Both the position numbers and the translations under genes were made by a program. A stretch of DNA of 30,965 nt from an uncultured Angelakisella sp. (GTDB lineage Bacteria; Bacillota; Clostridia; Oscillospirales; Ruminococcaceae). The DNA lies in contig CAKSYU010000021.1 of assembly GCA_934524965.1 (NCBI GenBank), positions 1-30,965 on the forward strand. Reading direction: 5' to 3'. This document shows positions 25,201 through 30,965 of the stretch, one piece after another. The notes under the pieces were generated by a model that saw only the letters and a list, made by a program, of their open reading frames with translations, searched no databases and was not told the origin of the DNA. How positions within the stretch are numbered: the stretch's first letter is position 1; each line of letters opens with the position of its first letter.

Positions 25201-26340
25201 TTACAGGAAGAAGTTGAGGATCAGACCGCCCGCGACTACGGAAGCGATCTGTCCCGAAACATTGACGCCGATCGCCTGCATCAGTAGGTAGTTCTGCTTA
25301 TCCTCCGCCAGACCCAGCTTATGCACCACACGACCGCTCATGGGGAATGCCGAAATACCGGCAGCGCCGATCATGGGGTTGATCTTGGTCTTGAGGAACA
25401 GGTTGAGGAATTTGGCAAACAGTACGCCGCCCGCGGTATCAAAGATAAACGCGACAAGACCAAGGCAGAGAATGAGCAGCGTCTCAGGCTTCAGGAACTG
25501 CTCCGCCTGCATATTGGCGGCAATGGTAATGCCCAGGAAGATGGTAACAAGGTTCGCCAGCACGTGCTGGGCAGTATCGCTCAGGGAGTTCAGCACGCCG
25601 CACTCGCGGATCAGGTTGCCGAACATCAAAAAGCCGATAAGCGCGACCGAGGTAGGTGCAATAATGCCCGCCACGATGGTCACCATGATTGGGAACAGGA
25701 TACGGGTGGTCTTGCTGATCTCCACCTGCTTATAGGGCATGCGGATCAGCCGCTCCTTGTGGGTGGTCAGCGCCTTGATGACAGGCGGCTGAATGATGGG
25801 CACCAGCGCCATATAGGAATACGCCGCCACCATGATCGCGCCCTGATACTTGGACCCCAGCATCTGAGAAACAAAGATGGAGGTCGGACCGTCCGCCGCG
25901 CCGATAACCGCGATGGAAGCCGCGTCATTGGTGCCGAAGAACATGGAAGCCGCGCAGAAGGTCAGGAAAATACCGAACTGCGCCGCCGCGCCGAAGATCA
26001 TCAGCTTGGGGTTGCTCAAAACGGGACCAAAGTCGATCATCGCGCCGATGCCGATGAACAGGATCAGCGGGAACAGCTCATTGGCGATACCTGCATTGAA
26101 CAGGGTGGTCAGCGCCCCCTCCGTCACCTGCCCGTTTGCGCTCACCTGGTCAATGGCGCCGGAAAGCGGGATATTGACCAGAATGGTGCCAAAGCCCAGC
26201 GGCAGCAGCAGCGTCGGCTCCATATCCTTGGCGATCGCCAGATAAATAAGCAGACCGCCGATGAGCCACATGACCCAGTAGCGCCAGTCGCTCAGCGCCG
26301 CCACATTCACAAACAGGCTGCCGATTTCTTCAAAAATCAT
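25201..26340 (-). CDS. Sodium-translocating decarboxylase beta-subunit-like protein (OadB/GcdB family)
   Basis: Polytopic membrane protein of the OadB/GcdB/MmdB family, 379 residues. In classical Na+-translocating decarboxylases this subunit carries out the final decarboxylation of carboxybiotin coupled to Na+ export. Family segments are visible: LLLPLGFGTILVNIPL, FPLILFIGIGAMIDFGPVLSNPK, the GTNDAASIAVIGAADGPTSIFVS region with the Asp believed to couple Na+ (Asp in IGAADGPTS), SYMALVPIIQPPVI, and GAAGISAFPMSGRVV. ATG 26338-26340 has GAGGTG upstream. It lies behind a manganese riboswitch and next to mntP. No alpha subunit, carboxyltransferase or biotin carrier gene is in the window, so a function other than a decarboxylase pump is possible. 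Confidence 0.9.
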   Translation of the reverse strand: MIFEEIGSLFVNVAALSDWRYWVMWLIGGLLIYLAIAKDMEPTLLLPLGFGTILVNIPLSGAIDQVSANGQVTEGALTTLFNAGIANELFPLILFIGIGAMIDFGPVLSNPKLMIFGAAAQFGIFLTFCAASMFFGTNDAASIAVIGAADGPTSIFVSQMLGSKYQGAIMVAAYSYMALVPIIQPPVIKALTTHKERLIRMPYKQVEISKTTRILFPIMVTIVAGIIAPTSVALIGFLMFGNLIRECGVLNSLSDTAQHVLANLVTIFLGITIAANMQAEQFLKPETLLILCLGLVAFIFDTAGGVLFAKFLNLFLKTKINPMIGAAGISAFPMSGRVVHKLGLAEDKQNYLLMQAIGVNVSGQIASVVAGGLILNFFL

Positions 26341-26380
26341 AGTCAGTCACCTCATGCATATTATATACACTAACATAAAA

Positions 26381-26424
26381 AAGACTTTTACAAAAGCCCC
26401 AAAAAGAGCCTTTGTAAAAGTCTT
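26381..26424 (-). terminator. Riboswitch-controlled intrinsic terminator (expression platform)
   Basis: Perfect 14-bp arms AAGACTTTTACAAA / TTTGTAAAAGTCTT (26411-26424 and 26381-26394 in transcript order), followed on the minus strand by TTTTTT. The first arm contains CTTTTAC, the 3' strand of riboswitch stem P1, so the two structures are mutually exclusive. Confidence 0.88.
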
Positions 26425-26527
26425 GTTCTAAACACATGGTGTTTACGGACGGTACGAGCGCCGAAGCGCCGGGATGACGATACCGCCCAACGCAGCCCGC
26501 GGGACTGCGCAAACTACTCCCCTTTAC
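26414..26527 (-). ncRNA. yybP-ykoY manganese riboswitch aptamer
   Basis: On the minus strand the RNA opens with GUAAAGGGGAGUAG, the hallmark of the yybP-ykoY family, and continues with the UCGUCAUCCCGG loop element. P1 pairs GUAAAGG with CUUUUAC; a hairpin pairs CGCAG with CUGCG; P3 pairs GGGCGGUA with UACCGUCC around a GCGC-UUCG-GCGC hairpin; a last hairpin pairs AAACAC with GUGUUU, followed by UAGAACAAGAC. This closely parallels the Lactococcus lactis aptamer. The family senses Mn2+ and is normally an ON switch. It lies directly after a consensus promoter and in front of the OadB-like gene. Confidence 0.93.
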
Positions 26528-26534
26528 GCGGTTT

Positions 26535-26563
26535 ATTATATTATGCCGTTTCGGATTTGTCAA
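26535..26563 (-). promoter_or_regulatory. Consensus sigma-A promoter driving the riboswitch leader
   Basis: Minus strand TTGACA, 17-bp spacer, TATAAT: perfect in both hexamers. Transcription should begin a few bases later, right at the 5' end of the aptamer. Confidence 0.9.
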
Positions 26564-26584
26564 TCCGTTAGTTTCGGCTAAACC

Positions 26585-27160
26585 TCAGCCCAGAATTCCA
26601 AGATGCTCCAGCAGCACCTTGCAGCCGATCAGAATAAGGATAATACCACCGGTCAGCGATGCCTTGTCCTTATATTTTGCGCCAAAACGGTTGCCGATAA
26701 ACACACCCAGCGCGGAAATGATAAAGGTCGTGCAGCCAATCAAACCGGAAGCCTTGCCGATGCTGACCGAAAGGAAGGCAAAGGTGATACCCATGGCAAG
26801 GGCGTCTATGCTGGTCGCCACCGCCATCAGGAACAGTTCTTTTAGGTCGAGTCGTTCATTGGCAAATTCTTCCTCTTCCTTGCCGTTCTCGTGCAGGGTA
26901 TCCCATACCATCTTGCCGCCGATGAACAGCAGCAGGATAAAGGCGATCCAGTGGTCAAAGCGGGTAATATACTGCGCAAAGCGGCTGCCCAGCAGCCAGC
27001 CCAAAAAGGGCATCAGCGCCTGAAACCCGCCGAAGAACAGCGCGATAATAAAGGTGTGCCGGTAGTTGATGCGCCGCATGCCCAGTCCCTTGCAGACCGC
27101 CACGGCAAAGGCGTCCATCGAAAGCCCGACACCGATGAGCAGGATCTCTATTGTACTCAA
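26585..27160 (-). CDS. mntP: Manganese efflux pump MntP
   Basis: Mn2+ exporter of the MntP/YebN (DUF204) family, 191 residues with six hydrophobic segments. The N-terminus IEILLIGVGLSMDAFAVAVCKGLGM and the internal repeat AVATSIDALAMGITFAFL carry the paired conserved Asp-containing helices (SMDAFAV and SIDALAMG) expected to bind Mn2+. The start is TTG at 27158-27160 with GGGGTG 7 nt upstream; there is no ATG at a suitable place. It has its own promoter (27199-27227) with a short leader and no riboswitch, while the Mn2+ riboswitch of this locus lies downstream of it. Confidence 0.93.
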   Translation of the reverse strand: MSTIEILLIGVGLSMDAFAVAVCKGLGMRRINYRHTFIIALFFGGFQALMPFLGWLLGSRFAQYITRFDHWIAFILLLFIGGKMVWDTLHENGKEEEEFANERLDLKELFLMAVATSIDALAMGITFAFLSVSIGKASGLIGCTTFIISALGVFIGNRFGAKYKDKASLTGGIILILIGCKVLLEHLGILG

Positions 27161-27185
27161 ACTTTCACCCCGCTAAAAGTTGATA

Positions 27186-27194
27186 AGGTAACCT
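27186..27194. promoter_or_regulatory. Small dyad at the mntP transcription start
   Basis: AGGTAACCT, a 9-base palindrome lying immediately downstream of the mntP -10 hexamer, where +1 is expected. It could be half of a metalloregulator site, but it does not match the MntR consensus I know; low confidence. Confidence 0.25.
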
Positions 27195-27198
27195 GGTG

Positions 27199-27227
27199 AT
27201 TGTAGCACATCACGGGGCACCTGTCAA
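27199..27227 (-). promoter_or_regulatory. Sigma-A promoter for mntP
   Basis: Minus strand perfect TTGACA, 17-bp spacer, TACAAT preceded by TGC (extended -10), just after the end of the carrier-protein gene. Confidence 0.8.
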
Positions 27228-27233
27228 ACAAAT

Positions 27234-27473
27234 TTATTTTTCGCCGTTCTCCGCCGCATTCCGCCGGTACCAGTCCCACAGGGTCTGCGGGGTAGCCATT
27301 GCCTCCCGCGGGATACGCGCCACCGAAATGCTCTCGCCCGCGGCTTCCAGCTCCTCCTCCAGCAGCACCAGCGCCAGCGAATCCAGATAGCCGCTTTGCA
27401 GCAGCTCGGTCTCCCCGGTCAGGGGGCGGTCGCAGGCACGGCTCAGCATTGCCAGCAACTTTTCGCTTGTCAT
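27234..27473 (-). CDS. DltC-like (D-alanyl/aminoacyl) carrier protein
   Basis: Acyl/peptidyl carrier protein, 79 residues, the normal DltC length. The phosphopantetheine attachment Ser lies in LLQSGYLDSLALVLLEEELE (near residue 32), in the DltC-style context L-D-S-L-A rather than the fatty-acid ACP context DSL(D/E). Helix-rich ends are otherwise typical. The ATG at 27471-27473 follows a GGAGGGAG stretch at slightly long spacing. It lies downstream of a DltA-like ligase gene, separated by 75 bases that contain parS. The likely role is to accept an aminoacyl group, probably D-alanine, from the ligase. Confidence 0.8.
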   Translation of the reverse strand: MTSEKLLAMLSRACDRPLTGETELLQSGYLDSLALVLLEEELEAAGESISVARIPREAMATPQTLWDWYRRNAAENGEK

Positions 27474-27497
27474 CTTCTCTTTTCTCTCCCTCCAAAA

Positions 27498-27513
27498 TGT
27501 TTCACGTGAAACA
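27498..27513. other. parS site (ParB/Spo0J centromere)
   Basis: TGTTTCACGTGAAACA, a 16-of-16 match to the Bacillus parS consensus, embedded in a 22-bp perfect palindrome (27495-27516). It lies in the gap between the ligase and carrier-protein genes. ParB loads here as a CTP-dependent clamp and recruits SMC for chromosome segregation. Confidence 0.95.
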
Positions 27514-27548
27514 TTTGTTCTTGTTTGTTCATTCCGGTTCAGTGTGTT

Positions 27549-28943
27549 CTATTCGCCGGTCGGTGTCGGGCTCTCCCCCAGCAGCGCTGCTTTCCTGCGG
27601 TCAATCTTGCCGTTTACCGTTATGGGCAGTGCCTCAAGGAAAACGATCTGCCTTGGGATCATGTAGTCCGGCAGGGTACGGCGCAGCGCTTCCCGCAGGG
27701 TCTCCTCATTGGTCGTTCCGTCGGTCGCTACCAGCGCTTTCAGAGCAATGACACGCCCCAAACGGTCACAGCGGGGCAGCACCACCGCCTGCCGCACACC
27801 GGTTTGCGCGGTCAGCGCCGCCTCTATTTCCACCGGCTCTATGCGGTAGCCCTTGTACTTGATCTGATCGTCGCAGCGACCGCCGTACCATAAATAACCA
27901 TTCTCAAAACGACCAAGATCGCCGGTCATAAAACTGCCGTCAAAGCGTTCCCCGTTCAGGTAGCCTGCCGCAACGCTTCGCCCTGTCAGACAAATACGGT
28001 TCTGGACGGATGTGGTAATATTTACCGCTTCTCCAGTGTCTTTGCCGATGGGCAGGATTTCTCCCTCTGCCAGCTCCGGCGTTATCTCCGCCGCGCTGAC
28101 GGCACAGGTCACTTCGGTGGGACCGTAGGCATTGATGACCCGCAGCCCGGGAAAGCGCTGCCACAGCCGCCGCACCGTGCTGCCGCGCAGCGGCTCCCCG
28201 CAGAAAAAGACAGTTTGCAGGCAGGGCAATGCCCGCGCCGCGAAGTGTTCGTCCAGCAGGCAGTAATCGGCATGGGAGGGCGTCATGACCGCCAGCTCCG
28301 CGCGGCTGCCGCTGGCGGAAAGCGGTACACCCTCCGGCGGCAGCTCCAGCGTACAGCCGGTGTACAGTGTATAGTAAAGATCCGCGACCGAAAGATCGAA
28401 GCTGAACTGCGCCTGATTAAGCACCGCGTGCGGATATAATCCGGCAACTGCCGGAAGGGCAGTAAACCACCCGATGAAATTTTCCAGATTGCGGTAGGTG
28501 ACCATAACGCCCTTTGGCGTACCGATACTGCCGGAGGTAAAGAGGATATAGGCGATGTCCTCCCCCGCAGTTTCCGGCAGGCGATAATCGCTGATCCCCT
28601 GCCGCGGAACGGTAAGGCAAGTCATACCGTCCTGTATCTCACGGGGAAGCGGCGACAGCGCGACCGCTGTTTTTACTCCGGCTTCCTCCCGCATCTTCTT
28701 TATCCGCAGCGGCGGGATATGTGCCCCCACCGGGATATAGGGGCGCCCTGCCCACAGGCAGCCCACAATGGCAATGACATATTCCGGTGACTTTTCGCCA
28801 TAGATCAGCACCGGCTCCCTGCCGCCTGCCAATACCGCCGCCAGCGCCGAGGCGCGGGCGTGCAGCTCCTGCCAGCTCAATATCCGCTCCCCCATGCGGC
28901 AGCAGACGCCACCGCGATGGGCAAAGCTGCGCTCCCTTAGCAT
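27549..28943 (-). CDS. DltA-like AMP-forming aminoacyl ligase
   Basis: Adenylation enzyme that activates an amino acid as aminoacyl-AMP and loads it on a carrier protein, 464 residues. Core motifs: the P-loop-like YILFTSGSIGTPKGVMVT (A3), NQAQFSFDLSVADLYYTL, VFFCGEPL, INAYGPTEVTCAV (A5), YLWYGGRCDDQIKYKGYRIEPVEIE (A7/A8) and the catalytic Lys in ITVNGKIDRR (A10). NQAxFSFDLSV, TPS and the Cys in FFCGE match DltA, in which that Cys lies by the D-Ala side chain, so D-Ala is the likely substrate. It is about 40 residues shorter than typical DltA. Its ATG overlaps the vanW-like gene by 7 bases. No dltB or dltD is nearby. Confidence 0.87.
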   Translation of the reverse strand: MLRERSFAHRGGVCCRMGERILSWQELHARASALAAVLAGGREPVLIYGEKSPEYVIAIVGCLWAGRPYIPVGAHIPPLRIKKMREEAGVKTAVALSPLPREIQDGMTCLTVPRQGISDYRLPETAGEDIAYILFTSGSIGTPKGVMVTYRNLENFIGWFTALPAVAGLYPHAVLNQAQFSFDLSVADLYYTLYTGCTLELPPEGVPLSASGSRAELAVMTPSHADYCLLDEHFAARALPCLQTVFFCGEPLRGSTVRRLWQRFPGLRVINAYGPTEVTCAVSAAEITPELAEGEILPIGKDTGEAVNITTSVQNRICLTGRSVAAGYLNGERFDGSFMTGDLGRFENGYLWYGGRCDDQIKYKGYRIEPVEIEAALTAQTGVRQAVVLPRCDRLGRVIALKALVATDGTTNEETLREALRRTLPDYMIPRQIVFLEALPITVNGKIDRRKAALLGESPTPTGE

Positions 28944-29773
28944 AAAGTCTCCTCCCTCAGCTGCTCCCGCGGGATCAGGGCAGGATCGTACATAACTTTA
29001 GAGTGATTGACCAGCAGCAGTTCACTGTCAAGTTCATTGCCTTCACAGTCATATCTCACGCGGTAAATGCGGCTGCAGCGGTAATAGTTGCCGTCCGCTT
29101 CCCTTTGGAAGTGGTGATCCTCCTCCACAATACGCCAACGGTACGGAAAACTGTGCTCCGCGCGCAGCTCGCCGCACAGGTCGTGCCCCTCCTGCCAGAT
29201 GAGGAGCTGCACGGGCGTATCGGTATCGTTGCGGAAACGATAATCGACATTCTTGTAAAAAATACTGGTACCGGTGCCAAAGGGGACCCGCCTGCCGCTA
29301 TCGGGAAACAGGGCATCGGTGTGGTGGTGCAGCTCGGTAACGGTAAGCGGACTGTTGAGCACCATCCAGTGTATGAGGTTTGCCAGCTGGCACAATCCAC
29401 CGCCGGTTTCGGCGCCCAATCGCCCCGCGCCGATGGTAAGTCCTAAAAGATATCCTTTTTTCGCGGTCGTTCTGCCCACCGTATGCCAAAAGGAAAAGGT
29501 CTCCCCGGGCGCGACGATCAGTCCGTTGATGCGCTCCCCCGCCAGACGCAGATTCGTTTCCTTATTATACTGGAGCTGCATATCCACGCCGCGAAGCTCC
29601 CGCAGCATGGGGGAACGGTGTCCCTTGAGGAGTGCGGGCAGCGACGCTGTTTCCCGACGCTCTGCAAAGCGTACCGAGGAAACCAGATCCCGCATATTCC
29701 GCAGCAGGATCTCCTTTTCTACCGAAATGCGGTAGCAAAGGGGGCTGATCTCGCAAAATAGCTTCCTTGCCAT
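28937..29773 (-). CDS. VanW family protein
   Basis: VanW-like protein, 278 residues. The VanW core is visible at about residues 90-170: INGLIVAPGETFSFWHTVGRTTAKKGYLLGLTIGAGRLGAETGGGLCQLANLIHWMVLNSPLTVTELHHHTDALFPD, with the GGGLCQ motif and the following histidines. Biochemical function of VanW is unknown; relatives occur in some vancomycin-resistance clusters and in many clostridia without resistance. No vanHAX genes are here. No signal peptide is evident, so a cytoplasmic location is likely. The start is ATG 29771-29773 with AAAGGAG upstream, rather than in-frame codons above the ribosome binding site. First gene of the ligase/carrier operon. Confidence 0.88.
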   Translation of the reverse strand: MARKLFCEISPLCYRISVEKEILLRNMRDLVSSVRFAERRETASLPALLKGHRSPMLRELRGVDMQLQYNKETNLRLAGERINGLIVAPGETFSFWHTVGRTTAKKGYLLGLTIGAGRLGAETGGGLCQLANLIHWMVLNSPLTVTELHHHTDALFPDSGRRVPFGTGTSIFYKNVDYRFRNDTDTPVQLLIWQEGHDLCGELRAEHSFPYRWRIVEEDHHFQREADGNYYRCSRIYRVRYDCEGNELDSELLLVNHSKVMYDPALIPREQLREETLC

Positions 29774-29800
29774 GTTCTTTCTCTCCTTTCGAGTACCCAC

Positions 29801-29829
29801 ATTCTACACGGAACCCGCGGTATTCGCAA
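29801..29829 (-). promoter_or_regulatory. Promoter for the vanW-ligase-carrier operon
   Basis: Minus strand TTGCGA, 17-bp spacer, TAGAAT, leaving a leader of about 20 bases before the ribosome binding site. Confidence 0.55.
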
Positions 29830-29946
29830 TAGATTTTACCAATTCTTAATGGATTTTAGTAAGAAAGCGTCCAAAGCCCTTTTCTTTTGTCGCAAAATGC
29901 GCTAAAATACAAAAAGGTTATTTTCTATAATAAGGAGCATTTCCCC

Positions 29947-30873
29947 TTGAATAAAGTTTTTTTCGATTTAGAGTGGAACACCGGCTTTCTGGACGGCAAC
30001 AGCTTTGATGAGATCATCGAGATCGGCGCCGTAAAGACCAATGAGGAATACCGGCAGATCGACGGGTTTCGGCGGCTGATCCGCCCTGTCATCTACCGCA
30101 AGATGAACCCCTATATCCAGAAGATCCTTGCCATCACCATGAAAGACCTGCGGGACGCCGACCCGCTGGGCGCCGTAGCAAAAGAGTTCTTTGACTGGTG
30201 CGGTGACTGCGATACCCTGATCGCCTGGAGTAGCAACGACTTTGGCGTGCTGGAAAAGAACCTTGCCCATATCGGCATGGATATTCCGAAGAGTTTGGGG
30301 CGCTACGATGTGCAGATGGCATATGCCTACCGCACCGAGAAAAGCATCCGCAACTATGCCCTGAAAACTGCCGTGGAGGCAATGGAGCTGCCGGAGCCGG
30401 AGGACCAGGCGTACCACGATGCCTACTTTGACGCACAGTTCACCGCCGCCATTGGGCGGGCGCTGACGGAGCGGTACGGTCCCCTGCCGACTGAGGAGGA
30501 ACTGCAGGCACTGAAAAACACACTGGTAAAGCCAAAAAAGCCCAAACTGCCGCTGATGTACAGCGTCAAAAAGACGATCCGCATGGAGCAGTACACCACA
30601 TTCCCCTGCCCGACCTGCGGACTGCGGCTGCGGCTGCCTTGCTGGTACGCGCTGGACGATAAGCATTTCATCGGGCGGGCACGCTGCCCCGAATGCGGCT
30701 GCCGCTACGCGGAGCTGAGCTGTGACAACTTCCGGCAGGACCGCTGCGACGCGCACTTTACCCTGTGGGGCGAAGCAAGCGAGCACACAAAGGAACTGAT
30801 GGAGACAGCAATGGAGCTGGATCACTGCATCAAGCTGTACCCGCCCCACCACAAAAAAGAAACAACAAAATAA
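29947..30873 (+). CDS. DEDD-type 3'-5' exonuclease with C-terminal zinc-binding tail
   Basis: Exonuclease of the RNase T/DnaQ/ERI-1-like fold, 308 residues. Exo I is VFFDLEWNTGF (Asp and Glu metal ligands), the middle motif includes LIAWSSNDFGVLEKNL, and exo III is YHDAYFDAQFTAAI (His and Asp). A basic linker leads to a Cys-rich tail: CPTCGLRLRLPCWY followed by ARCPECGCRYAEL, a likely zinc ribbon. The start is TTG 29947-29949 with AAGGAG 9 nt upstream; the in-frame ATG 60 bases earlier lacks a ribosome binding site and would add residues absent from the fold. The nucleic acid substrate is unknown. It is transcribed divergently from the vanW operon. Confidence 0.85.
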   Translation: MNKVFFDLEWNTGFLDGNSFDEIIEIGAVKTNEEYRQIDGFRRLIRPVIYRKMNPYIQKILAITMKDLRDADPLGAVAKEFFDWCGDCDTLIAWSSNDFGVLEKNLAHIGMDIPKSLGRYDVQMAYAYRTEKSIRNYALKTAVEAMELPEPEDQAYHDAYFDAQFTAAIGRALTERYGPLPTEEELQALKNTLVKPKKPKLPLMYSVKKTIRMEQYTTFPCPTCGLRLRLPCWYALDDKHFIGRARCPECGCRYAELSCDNFRQDRCDAHFTLWGEASEHTKELMETAMELDHCIKLYPPHHKKETTK

Positions 30874-30898
30874 AACGGAAAGCAGTCCCTGAACAGCC

Positions 30899-30941
30899 CC
30901 CCATTTGTTAGACAGTATGATATACTATCTAACAAGTGGGG
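30899..30941. repeat. Strong inverted repeat/hairpin at the right edge
   Basis: Arms 30899-30918 and 30922-30941 pair over 20 positions with one mismatch and one G-T pair around a 3-base loop; the stem starts CCCCA and ends TGGGG. T-rich GTGTTTT follows. It could terminate the exonuclease transcript, or form the leader/terminal repeat of a mobile element. A TGATATACT extended -10 lies in its apex. Confidence 0.7.
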
Positions 30942-30950
30942 TGTTTTGCT

Positions 30951-30965
30951 ATGCCAAAAGGAGTA
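30951..30965 (+). CDS. Start of a truncated gene (possible transposase)
   Basis: ATG at 30951 opens MPKGV and runs off the window. GGGGTG lies 7 nt upstream as a weak ribosome binding site, partly inside the hairpin. Only five codons are visible; the hairpin leader makes a mobile-element protein conceivable, but nothing in the coding sequence itself shows it. Confidence 0.3.

Noticed and set aside
25557..25570. Palindrome CCAGCACGTGCTGG with a CACGTG core
   Set aside because: It lies inside the OadB-like coding sequence (codons for QHVLA) and does not match parS outside the core.
26330..26563. 77-codon frame on the minus strand covering the oadB leader
   Set aside because: The region is explained by the riboswitch and terminator; the frame lacks a ribosome binding site and overlaps the promoter.
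29915..29940. TATAAT just before the exonuclease ribosome binding site
   Set aside because: Transcription from it would start inside or after the Shine-Dalgarno sequence, and there is no -35 at proper spacing; the real promoter was not identified.

Overview
The window reads as chromosomal DNA of a spore-forming, probably anaerobic Firmicute of the class Clostridia. A GC-rich gut Oscillospirales/Ruminococcaceae-type organism is my best guess from gene content and codon use; I could not run a similarity search. The evidence is sigma-E with its processing protease SpoIIGA, sigma-G, a YlmC/YmxH protein, SpoVB, HemZ, CdaA/CdaR, strong AGGAGG ribosome binding sites and consensus sigma-A promoters. 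About 32 genes are packed with short gaps. No gene-free stretch exceeds 300 bases; the longest (26341-26584) is filled by a promoter and a riboswitch. I saw no tRNA, rRNA or CRISPR array.

Layout. 1-5590 (minus strand): the N-terminal half of an M3 oligoendopeptidase, tsf and rpsB with a hairpin attenuator between them, ylmC and sigG, then rqcP, hup and mazG. 5592-7262: a SpoVB-type flippase. 7291-14604: one long operon with a very good promoter at its head and a terminator at its end, recJ-relA-dtd-MBL hydrolase-hemZ-zinc ribbon protein. 14601-19205: a DivIVA-like coiled-coil gene, cdaA, cdaR and an FAD-dependent oxidoreductase. 19261-20865: spoIIGA-sigE. 20950-23668 (plus strand): nth, then a zinc-ribbon protein, a small membrane protein, a YnzC-family protein and a Sir2 deacetylase. 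23725-24958 (minus): a lipoprotein and a VTT-domain membrane protein. 25050-27227: an OadB-like sodium pump subunit with a 43-residue partner, the riboswitch that controls them, and the manganese exporter gene mntP. 27234-29829: a VanW-DltA-like-DltC-like operon with a perfect parS site inside it. 29947-30873 (plus): a DEDD exonuclease with a zinc-binding tail. The right edge holds a 20-bp hairpin and the first codons of another gene, possibly a mobile element.

The most notable observation is at 26381-26563: a perfect consensus promoter, a complete yybP-ykoY (manganese) aptamer and an overlapping intrinsic terminator, reading into an oadB-like gene and a 43-aa OadG-like gene rather than into mntP, which lies just upstream. 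No biotin carrier or carboxyltransferase gene is present. I infer a manganese-induced two-subunit membrane transporter, possibly a Na+-coupled Mn2+ exporter working beside MntP. The parS site at 27498-27513 suggests that the region lies in the origin-proximal part of the chromosome.

Regulatory signals were found by eye (hexamers with 17-18 bp spacing, stems followed by T-runs). They are sequence-supported but untested.
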